From contig JBMNTU010000058.1 of assembly GCA_050945895.1 (NCBI GenBank), forward strand, positions 1 through 15,935: 15,935 nt of DNA, written 5' to 3'. The position numbers and the translations under genes were made by a program. Every line of letters begins with the position of its first letter. Position 1 is the first letter of the stretch. The notes beneath the pieces were generated by a model. That model made no database searches, was not told the DNA's origin, and saw nothing but the letters and a program-made list of their open reading frames with translations. This DNA comes from JBMNTU01 sp050945895 (lineage in GTDB: Bacteria > Bacillota > Clostridia > Christensenellales > Christensenellaceae). This document shows positions 1-5,763 of this stretch, piece by piece.

Positions 1-134
1 CTTTATTGGCTTCGTAGCACTCTAAAGGATAGCAGTTTTAGCTCGGTGCTGAGATGCCCGTTTTATCTCTGGGCATGTGCTGTATTTTTGGTGACCATTT
101 GCTGTATTTTTAGATTAACAAAAACACGCTGTGT

Positions 135-563
135 GTGTTGATGTGTTTTTTGATTATACAGCTTTTTTCGAATGGGCTATTGATTACGTCGCTGGGCGCC
201 AGCGCGTTTATTGCATTTGGCTTTCCCAAAGCAGAATCGTCAAGACTGCGCCATCTTTTGGGCGGGTATGCCTGCGGCAGCATATGCGGCGTGGTATTCG
301 GGTTGCTAATGGTGTACGTTTGCTCAATAAACGGAATTGCGGATATGTTTCCATATATGATCGTCTTTTCTGTGCTGGCAGTTTTTCTGACGTCGTTTTT
401 AATGATGGCGTTTGATATGCAGCACCCGCCAGCTGCAGCACTTTCCATATCACTGGTGATCGACGGAACGCCTATCGTAACAGCGCTGATTGCAATGGTT
501 GCGATTGCACTGATATGCCTGCTCAGGTATGGTTTTTTGAGGGCCTTTGGAAAAAAACTATAA
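135..563 (+). CDS. HPP-family integral membrane protein, 5' end incomplete or frameshifted
   Basis: The reading frame encodes a hydrophobic protein of about 142 residues with the HPP-family hallmarks: SLGASAF at about residues 19-25, a Pro after the second membrane segment, and MQHPPAAAL at about residues 94-102. HPP proteins are small polytopic membrane proteins; some plant and cyanobacterial members act in nitrite transport, but the role of bacterial stand-alone members is mostly unknown. The only start codons near the 5' end are GTG at 135 and ATG at 141, neither has a Shine-Dalgarno sequence, and the first membrane helix looks short. The frame runs back to a stop at 111-113. A second open frame from base 1 to 138 encodes a hydrophobic stretch and would join this frame if one GT were removed from the GTGTGTG run near 131-137. 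The family call is fairly sure; the start is not. Nothing in the window indicates its function. Confidence 0.65.
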   Translation: MLMCFLIIQLFSNGLLITSLGASAFIAFGFPKAESSRLRHLLGGYACGSICGVVFGLLMVYVCSINGIADMFPYMIVFSVLAVFLTSFLMMAFDMQHPPAAALSISLVIDGTPIVTALIAMVAIALICLLRYGFLRAFGKKL

Positions 564-616
564 AAAGGGAAGAGGTTGCACCGGGAAAGACATTTGGGAA
601 TTGATCTGTACGACTA

Positions 617-644
617 AAAAAGACGGGCGTCTGCCCGTCTTTTT
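617..644. terminator. Bidirectional intrinsic terminator
   Basis: A perfect 12-bp stem (617-628 paired with 633-644) closes on a 4-nt GTCT loop. Its GC-rich core is GACGGGC/GCCCGTC. A run of A precedes the stem and a run of T follows it, so both strands have a U-tract after the hairpin. It lies between the converging HPP gene (+, ends 563) and the NlpC/P60 gene (-, ends 657) and should stop transcription from both sides. Confidence 0.9.
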
Positions 645-656
645 GATACCGTATTT

Positions 657-1799
657 TTACCATGGCCGCCTGCCGCACACAAAGTGGCTGCGCCAATACG
701 AAGAGTCGTATGTGCGATACACGACCTTTCCGTTGGCAGAAGATGCGTCAATCATCATTCCATCGCCCACAACGATGCCAACATGGCCGACCCGGGAACC
801 CGATTTGTTTGTAAAGAAAATCAGGTCGCCGCGGCGAAGGTTGTCTATCGAGCCGATTTTTTCCCAGCGGGAATTCTGCGAAAAACCTGCGGCATTGAGC
901 CGACCGGTGGTGGAACCCGCTTCGCGCAGACAATAGGTGACAAGTCCAGAGCAATCGAACGTATTGGGACCTTGTGCACCCCACACATATTTTTTACCAA
1001 GCTGGTCTTCCGCGGAAGAAAGGAAGCTGTCAATATTTCCTTGGCGGCGCGCTTCATGGGCCTTTTCCGCGCTGGGCTCGGCATCCGCCGAATAAATCAG
1101 CGCAAGCGTCACTTCACCCGTTTTTCCGTCTACGCCAATGCCGTTCATTGCCTGAAACGCTTTGACCGCTTCAATTGTTTCCGTACCATAATAGCCGGTG
1201 GATTTATCCAGGTAACCGAGCTCTTCCAGGCGGCTTTGCAGCGCATTTACGTCTTCGCCGCTTGTGCCTTCAAGCAGCGTATACGGCTTGCATTCCGGAG
1301 AAAAGATCATTTCAAGCGTTTGCGGGCCGCAAATACCGTCCATTTCCAGCTCGTGTTGCCGCTGGAAAAGCTGTACAGCATAATTGGTGGCAGGGCCATA
1401 CAGGTTTGTAGGCTCGTCCAAATCCAAATACCCCAGATCCATCAAGCGCTGCTGCAGCTCTGCAACACGCGCATCTTCCATTCCCTGCTGTAGAGTAGGG
1501 TCGGGCGTGGGGGTTGGCTGCGGCGTGGGGGCGGGAGTGGGGGTTGGCGTAGCCTCAGGAAGGACTTCTTCTGCCGCAGTATCCTGCTGTGCGGGGTCTT
1601 CTTCAATACCAGCTGCGCCAGCAGTAATCGTACCAGTAGTAAAAAGTACCACAACCACAATGGCAGCCGCAATGGCCCCTGCGGAAATCACTTTTTTCAA
1701 GAATGCCATATGTGCAAGCCGGTAAAACAGCTCGCTGAAAAAATGCTTAAACCCGCCGAAAGAATAGCGGGGAAACGCTTTATAACGCCTATTGCGCAT
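657..1799 (-). CDS. NlpC/P60 peptidoglycan endopeptidase with two peptidoglycan-binding repeats
   Basis: The 380-residue product is a secreted or membrane-anchored cell-wall hydrolase, expected to cut within peptidoglycan stem peptides (typically gamma-D-Glu to diamino acid). In order: a basic N-terminus (1-36), one hydrophobic segment (about 37-60) acting as signal peptide or anchor, an acidic region, a Pro/Thr linker (about 83-102), two PG_binding_1 domains (about 107-167 and 175-237) and a C-terminal NlpC/P60 domain (about 258-380). The catalytic Cys is Cys283 in FDCSG and the His is His339 in GHVG. The third position, often His, falls at Asp351 in MIDASS, a variant I recall from other Firmicutes. 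The start at 1799 is supported by GGAGG at 1806-1810 (minus strand), 6 nt away. A later Met at residue 31 is less likely. The gene appears monocistronic, between its own promoter and the terminator at 617-644. Confidence 0.93.
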   Translation of the reverse strand: MRNRRYKAFPRYSFGGFKHFFSELFYRLAHMAFLKKVISAGAIAAAIVVVVLFTTGTITAGAAGIEEDPAQQDTAAEEVLPEATPTPTPAPTPQPTPTPDPTLQQGMEDARVAELQQRLMDLGYLDLDEPTNLYGPATNYAVQLFQRQHELEMDGICGPQTLEMIFSPECKPYTLLEGTSGEDVNALQSRLEELGYLDKSTGYYGTETIEAVKAFQAMNGIGVDGKTGEVTLALIYSADAEPSAEKAHEARRQGNIDSFLSSAEDQLGKKYVWGAQGPNTFDCSGLVTYCLREAGSTTGRLNAAGFSQNSRWEKIGSIDNLRRGDLIFFTNKSGSRVGHVGIVVGDGMMIDASSANGKVVYRTYDSSYWRSHFVCGRRPW

Positions 1800-1846
1800 A
1801 CTTTACCTCCAATTACACCGGCCAGTGGCGGCGCTGTATATACAAT

Positions 1847-1876
1847 ATAATATCATCTTTTTTAAAAAAATTGTAA
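1847..1876 (-). promoter_or_regulatory. Candidate sigma-A promoter of the NlpC/P60 gene
   Basis: On the minus strand TTACAA (1876-1871) is followed after 18 nt by TATTAT (1852-1847), about 48 nt upstream of the NlpC/P60 start. The surroundings are very AT-rich, so other hexamer pairs are possible. Position upstream of the gene and just past the iolG terminator makes it reasonable. Confidence 0.4.
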
Positions 1877-1910
1877 TAGAAATGTAATATTTTTATAAAT
1901 TTTTTGTTTA

Positions 1911-1945
1911 AATAAAAATCCCCCGCTGTAATACCCGAGGGATTT
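1911..1945 (-). terminator. Intrinsic terminator after the iolG-like gene
   Basis: Read on the minus strand, a 10-bp stem (1945-1936 with 1925-1916, one G-T wobble) with a 10-nt loop is followed by a T-rich run. It lies about 50 nt past the iolG stop and separates that transcription unit from the NlpC/P60 gene. Confidence 0.8.
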
Positions 1946-1993
1946 CCATAGGATAGGAATGAATATATAGAAGAATATCAGGAAGAGCCATAA

Positions 1994-3031
1994 TTATGTG
2001 GAGCGATAGAGCGCAGGTCTGGTTTCGAACTGAATGGGTTCGATTTGACCGGATCTTTGCGCGCGCAGGCATGCGTCCGACGTTACGGACGCAATATACC
2101 CGTCCCATGCGGTGGGGCCGTTTATTTCGCCTCTTAAAGCGGAATCTACCCAATCCTGCAATTCAACGTCGTATGCGTCTATGAAGCGTTCCTTCCAGCC
2201 GGTTTCCAACATGCGGTATGCTTTGGCATCCTGCCGCATATCCAGGCTTGTTGGTTGCGGTAGGCTTGCAGTTCCGCTTTCGCAAACGATTTCGCAGTTG
2301 ATATCATAACCAAACATGGAGTTGAAAAATATTTCCAGTTCAATATAAATTCCTTTTTCAGTCATTAAGATCAGCACCTGTGGATCTGCAATGTCGCCTT
2401 TATCCGGCGGGATATGCGACGTGCGCCGGGGAAAGATAACTTGTGCGCTTGTATACTCGTCATCAAGCAGCCATCGCATAACGTCGATTTCGTGGATAGC
2501 ACAGGTAGTGATGTGCATTCCGGATGTATAAAATGACGCCGTATAGTAGGGTGGGGACAAAGACATATTTCGGTGTGTGCAGTGCGCCATTAAGGGCGCA
2601 CCGAGCTTACCGCTGTCTATCGCTTCCTTCAACATGCGGTAGCCCTTGTCGTAACGCCGCATAAACCCGACCTGCACCAGCTTTTTCCCCTTTTCCACCT
2701 CTGCACTGACAATCTCTTTGCAGCTTTCTGCTGTTTCGGCAAGGGGTTTTTCGCAAAGTACGGGTTTTCCTTCAAAAACTGCTTCAAGCGTGTGTTTAGC
2801 GTGTGCAGAGCCGTCGGATGCGACAATCACAGCATCGACAATCGAAGAAGCACATAACTCGCCGCTTTGGCGGAACACCTCTGCGTCATATGCTACGGCC
2901 GCGTCTTTGGCAGCCTGGTAGTTGATGTCCATGACTGCCGTAACCCGCGCGCCTTTTATAACCTGGTTAATTCTGCGGATATGGTCTGTACCTATGGCGC
3001 CGGTGCCTATTACGCCAACTCTTAAACTCAT
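1994..3031 (-). CDS. iolG: Gfo/Idh/MocA oxidoreductase, inositol 2-dehydrogenase (IolG)-like
   Basis: This 345-residue protein closely resembles Bacillus IolG as I recall it, from MSLRVGVIGTGAIG through VQVGFMRRYD and GPTAWDGYIA. IolG oxidises myo-inositol to scyllo-inosose with NAD in the cytoplasm. An N-terminal Rossmann fold carries GTGAIG (9-14), CEKP (93-96) holds the catalytic Lys95, and HEIDV has the likely catalytic His180. The Asp that lies four residues before this His in characterised IolG is Thr176 here, so the exact substrate or activity may differ. It follows the solute-binding-protein gene on the same strand after a 132-bp gap with a strong hairpin. Its ribosome binding site is weak (AAGGG about 11 nt upstream). 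Other iol genes are absent. The family is certain; the inositol substrate is an inference. Confidence 0.85.
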   Translation of the reverse strand: MSLRVGVIGTGAIGTDHIRRINQVIKGARVTAVMDINYQAAKDAAVAYDAEVFRQSGELCASSIVDAVIVASDGSAHAKHTLEAVFEGKPVLCEKPLAETAESCKEIVSAEVEKGKKLVQVGFMRRYDKGYRMLKEAIDSGKLGAPLMAHCTHRNMSLSPPYYTASFYTSGMHITTCAIHEIDVMRWLLDDEYTSAQVIFPRRTSHIPPDKGDIADPQVLILMTEKGIYIELEIFFNSMFGYDINCEIVCESGTASLPQPTSLDMRQDAKAYRMLETGWKERFIDAYDVELQDWVDSALRGEINGPTAWDGYIASVTSDACLRAQRSGQIEPIQFETRPALYRST

Positions 3032-3103
3032 TGCTGCTGTTTCCCTTCAGTTATTATAAAATATTGTCATTGTGCTATAAGCTGTAGAAGGTGATTGTTT
3101 TTA

Positions 3104-3138
3104 TACCGGCATTGCGTTTTTTAAACGCAATGCCGGTA
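3104..3138 (-). promoter_or_regulatory. Perfect intercistronic hairpin between the binding-protein gene and iolG
   Basis: A perfect 16-bp inverted repeat (3104-3119 with 3123-3138) with a 3-nt loop sits 25 nt past the binding-protein stop and about 70 nt before the iolG start. Neither strand has a real U-tract after it, so it is unlikely to be a full terminator. In operons with a binding protein, such hairpins often protect the upstream mRNA end and reduce downstream expression; that role is inferred here. Confidence 0.65.
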
Positions 3139-3163
3139 ATTGTGTTAAGAACTTTGCATGCTG

Positions 3164-4258
3164 CTACATCATATCTGCAGTTACCAATTCCATATCTGTA
3201 ATGATAACAGGCTCTACAGGAGCGGAAGGATCGAGCAGATGGTCTATCATTGTCTGGACACATACCGCACCAATATTGTCGGGGTAATGCGCTACCGAGC
3301 CATACATAATGCCTTCTTTAATTGCGGCCTGCGCAGATTCATGATAGTCTACGCCCATGATAATAATCTCGCCGCCCTTGCCGGCAGCTTCGGCAGCTTG
3401 CGCTGCGCCAACCGCCATCAGGTCGGACGCTGCGAAAACGCCTTTGATGTTTGGGTTTGCCTGCAAGATATTCTGAAATACGTTGAAGCCGTTTTCCTGG
3501 ACCCAGTCGGCGGGCTGTGAGGTTACTACTTCGCAGTTGGCAAATTTTGCAACACCATCCTTAAAGCCGCCGCACCGAAGCTCGGATACGTCTGTGCCTG
3601 CAACGCCTTCCAGAACAGCGATTTCGATAGGGCCTTCTTCTCCCTCAAAATATTCGCCCATCTTTTCGCCGGCAAGAACACCAGTTTCATAGTTGTCACT
3701 ACCAATCCATGTCAGGTATTCTACACCTTCCTGCTCAACCATCTTTTCGTCAAGCTGGAAAATCATCAGAATAACGGGAATGCCCGCTTCGTTGGCAGTT
3801 TTCAGTACAGGTATAATTGCCTGCGAATCGCTGGGGCAAATGCATATACCGTCGACCTTTTTGGTAATGGAATTCATAAAGAAATTTGTAAGAGACTCCA
3901 AATCCGTCTCCTTTTGGGGCCCGGCTACTTCCAGTGTCACATTGATGCCCTGTTCCTTAAGCTCTTCGGCCTTACGTCTGGCCCCTTCTTCCATAGAAAC
4001 ATAGAACGGGTTATTGGTTGTAGCGACAATAAACGAGATCGTAAAGTCTTTTGCTTCTGCGGTTTCCTCGGAAGGAGTAGCCTCTGCGGAGGCTTCTGTG
4101 GATGCCTCGACGCTTTCGGATGGCGCAGCCGACGACTCAGCGGCGGAGGCGCTTTCTGACGGGGCTGCCGCCGGACTGCCGCATCCGACGATGGCAAGCA
4201 CCAACATCAGCGAAAGTACGGTTGTCAGAACCTTAAGCGCATTTTTTTTCATACTCAT
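3164..4258 (-). CDS. Sugar ABC transporter substrate-binding lipoprotein
   Basis: The 364-residue product is a ribose/galactose-binding-type (periplasmic-binding-protein type 1) lipoprotein held on the outer face of the membrane. A lipoprotein signal peptide ends in a lipobox (AIVGC, lipidated Cys26). A Ser/Ala/Glu/Pro low-complexity tether spans about 27-69, then a two-lobe fold starts at FTISFIVATTNNPFY. Later landmarks fit the family, such as CPSDSQAIIPVL and GVFAASDLMAVGAAQA. The start at 4258 is supported by GGAGG at 4266-4270, 7 nt upstream; the open frame runs further 5' but those residues read as leader DNA. With iolG downstream and a LacI regulator divergent, the ligand may be an inositol or a related polyol or sugar. 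No permease or ATPase gene is near, so it must share a transporter encoded elsewhere or act as a sensor. Confidence 0.9.
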   Translation of the reverse strand: MSMKKNALKVLTTVLSLMLVLAIVGCGSPAAAPSESASAAESSAAPSESVEASTEASAEATPSEETAEAKDFTISFIVATTNNPFYVSMEEGARRKAEELKEQGINVTLEVAGPQKETDLESLTNFFMNSITKKVDGICICPSDSQAIIPVLKTANEAGIPVILMIFQLDEKMVEQEGVEYLTWIGSDNYETGVLAGEKMGEYFEGEEGPIEIAVLEGVAGTDVSELRCGGFKDGVAKFANCEVVTSQPADWVQENGFNVFQNILQANPNIKGVFAASDLMAVGAAQAAEAAGKGGEIIIMGVDYHESAQAAIKEGIMYGSVAHYPDNIGAVCVQTMIDHLLDPSAPVEPVIITDMELVTADMM

Positions 4259-4305
4259 TTTCTTTCCTCCATATAATATCTTAATAATTTTCCGTTCAGG
4301 AAAAA

Positions 4306-4317
4306 TTTGTATACAAA
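4306..4317. repeat. 12-bp perfect palindrome in the binding-protein mRNA leader
   Basis: TTTGTATACAAA is a perfect palindrome between the promoter-proximal operator (4324-4342) and the Shine-Dalgarno sequence of the binding-protein gene. It differs from the AATGTAAA-type operators and could bind a second regulator or be chance in AT-rich DNA. Confidence 0.4.
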
Positions 4318-4323
4318 GTATGA

Positions 4324-4342
4324 AATGTAAACAATTTACATT
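4324..4342. promoter_or_regulatory. Operator O1 of the LacI-family regulator (predicted)
   Basis: AATGTAAACAATTTACATT has perfect 8-bp arms (AATGTAAA/TTTACATT) around a 3-bp centre. An almost identical copy lies at 4458-4476. O1 is about 50-68 bp downstream of the predicted binding-protein transcription start, a place where a bound repressor would block elongation or anchor a loop. Confidence 0.75.
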
Positions 4343-4398
4343 CGAGAGAGGTTTGACATTTTTTAGCAAATGTTTAATAGGGAGTTCTGTTTTTCATT

Positions 4399-4427
4399 AT
4401 GATATAGTTTATTCAAAAAAATGTCAA
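4399..4427 (-). promoter_or_regulatory. Sigma-A promoter of the binding-protein/iolG unit
   Basis: On the minus strand a consensus TTGACA (4427-4422) is followed after exactly 17 nt by TATCAT (4404-4399). Transcription would start near 4392, giving a leader of about 130 nt. The promoter lies between two matching operators. Confidence 0.8.
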
Positions 4428-4457
4428 TAGGAATTTGAAAAAAATTAGCGATATATA

Positions 4458-4476
4458 AATGTAAATAATTTACATT
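4458..4476. promoter_or_regulatory. Operator O2 of the LacI-family regulator (predicted)
   Basis: AATGTAAATAATTTACATT matches O1 at 18 of 19 positions; the only change is in the centre, and its arms extend to 9 bp. It lies about 66-84 bp upstream of the predicted binding-protein transcription start and on the regulator side of the intergenic region. Its centre is 134 bp from that of O1. Confidence 0.75.
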
Positions 4477-4573
4477 TTGCACGCAATGCGTAAAGATTGA
4501 ATACAATTTGTGTTTTTTAAGTAGCCCAGATACCTTTTTTGAAAAAATACTATCATTTTGAAAAGAATGATGA

Positions 4574-4598
4574 TATAATAATGTCGACTATTTACAAA
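4574..4598 (+). promoter_or_regulatory. Regulator promoter -10 with overlapping degenerate operator (possible)
   Basis: A consensus TATAAT lies at 4574-4579, about 43 nt before the preferred regulator start at 4622. No good -35 hexamer sits 16-18 nt upstream. Bases 4580-4598 match the O1/O2 sequence at 13 of 19 positions, including AATGT and TTTACA, and would cover the transcription start. This suggests weak autorepression, but the match is imperfect. Confidence 0.4.
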
Positions 4599-4621
4599 CG
4601 TCGATGGCTTGGAGTGAAAAA

Positions 4622-5641
4622 ATGTATAGAGGCAGAAAGCAATTGGGCATAAAAGAAATTGCCAGAATGGCGGGCGTATCGACCGCTACAGTTTCACGTG
4701 TATTGAACACGCCGGAGGTGACGTCTCCTGCTGCCCAAAAGAAAGTATTGGATGTAATCCGTCAGCACGACTTTATGCAGCAACAGGGTGTTATGCCTCT
4801 CAAATCCGATCATTCAAATACGATCGGTTTTTTTGTGTACGATATCAGCAACCCGTTTTTTGTTGATTTGATGACGCATCTAAATACGGTTGCATTCAGG
4901 CACAAGTATACACTGCTGTTGTGCTATACGGAAAATGACAGGAAAATACAGAAAGAGTATTTTGAATATTGCAAGCAAATCCGTGCGGCAGGCATTGCAT
5001 ATGCACGATATTCTGCGGAAGATTCTTTCTTCGAGGATTTTGGCGGGGTTGAAGGATATTCGCCAGCGGTTGCGTTAATAGACAGCGATGGGTATAAGGA
5101 TAAAGCGTGCTATAGGGTGTATTCCGACCATAAAAAGGGAACGGAAATGTTGGTGGAATATCTGTACAAACTAAATCATAGAAAAATCGGCTTTATAACC
5201 GGTCCGGAAAGGCTGTTGCCCGTCCGGCTAAGAAAAGAAGCGTTTTTAGAAAACATGCAAAAGCTGGGGTTGGAAGTACCTGAACAATACATATACAACG
5301 CCGAATTTTCATTTCGGAGCGGCTCAGAAGCGTTCGATTATTTTTATTCCCTTCCGGATGCGCCCACTGCCATCATTGCTGCCAACGATCAGAATGCGCG
5401 CGGCTTTATTATGCGGGCGCACGCCCTTGGAGTAAAAATACCAGATGAGTTTTCTGTATGCAGCTTCGATGGAATATTGCCCGAAACCTTTTTTCCGATG
5501 ATTACATCCATCCGTCAAAATATGGAGCAGTTGGCCGAAAGTATTTTCTTTTCAATTATTAACGCGGAAAAGGAACCGCCGCCAAAGGACGTTGTGGTAG
5601 ATGTTTCCATGATCACAGGGTTGACATGCCACAAAATATAA
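4622..5641 (+). CDS. LacI-family transcriptional regulator
   Basis: The 339-residue product has a LacI-type helix-turn-helix (GIKEIARMAGVSTATVSRVLN, residues about 9-29) and a periplasmic-binding-protein-like effector domain from about residue 67 (NTIGFFVYDISNPFF). The start at 4622 is preferred because GGAG (4611-4614) lies 7 nt upstream; an ATG at 4604 would add six residues but has no such site. The hinge that normally reads Y-x-P-N-x-x-A is replaced by FMQQQGVMPL (about 51-60), an unusual linker. Divergence from the binding-protein gene and the paired palindromes between them make it the likely local repressor, released by a sugar or polyol ligand. The ligand is not known. Confidence 0.92.
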   Translation: MYRGRKQLGIKEIARMAGVSTATVSRVLNTPEVTSPAAQKKVLDVIRQHDFMQQQGVMPLKSDHSNTIGFFVYDISNPFFVDLMTHLNTVAFRHKYTLLLCYTENDRKIQKEYFEYCKQIRAAGIAYARYSAEDSFFEDFGGVEGYSPAVALIDSDGYKDKACYRVYSDHKKGTEMLVEYLYKLNHRKIGFITGPERLLPVRLRKEAFLENMQKLGLEVPEQYIYNAEFSFRSGSEAFDYFYSLPDAPTAIIAANDQNARGFIMRAHALGVKIPDEFSVCSFDGILPETFFPMITSIRQNMEQLAESIFFSIINAEKEPPPKDVVVDVSMITGLTCHKI

Positions 5642-5660
5642 CTGTTGTTCAGATAGGAAA

Positions 5661-5700
5661 AGCGCCTGTTTCCGGCTAGACTGGAATACAGGTGTTTTTA
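5661..5700 (+). terminator. Intrinsic terminator after the LacI-family gene
   Basis: An imperfect stem (CGCCTGT..TTCC at about 5663-5674 with GGAATACAGGTG at 5683-5694) is followed by TTTTTATAT. It starts about 20 nt past the regulator stop and separates it from the glycan locus. Confidence 0.7.
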
Positions 5701-5706
5701 TATGAA

Positions 5707-5735
5707 TTGCGGCAGTTTGCTTCGTATGGTATGAT
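5707..5735 (+). promoter_or_regulatory. Sigma-A promoter of the glycan locus
   Basis: TTGCGG (5707-5712) and TATGAT (5730-5735) are separated by exactly 17 nt, placing the transcription start near 5742, about 22 nt before the flippase start codon. It lies just after the regulator terminator. Confidence 0.65.
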
Positions 5736-5763
5736 TGAGAAGTTAAGTTTAAGGAATTAGCCT

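Noticed and set aside
684..1493. Long open frame (+) opposite the NlpC/P60 gene
   Set aside because: It is antisense to a gene with clear domains and catalytic residues; the translation has no recognisable fold and no ribosome binding site.
4259..4369. A 36-residue N-terminal extension of the binding protein
   Set aside because: It precedes a perfect lipoprotein signal peptide with its own GGAGG site and overlaps the predicted operator O1, so it is leader DNA.
4324..4476. The two palindromes as CcpA catabolite-repression (cre) sites
   Set aside because: They resemble cre loosely but lack the central CG, and two nearly identical copies around the promoter next to a LacI-family gene fit a local regulator better. 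Binding of CcpA cannot be fully excluded.
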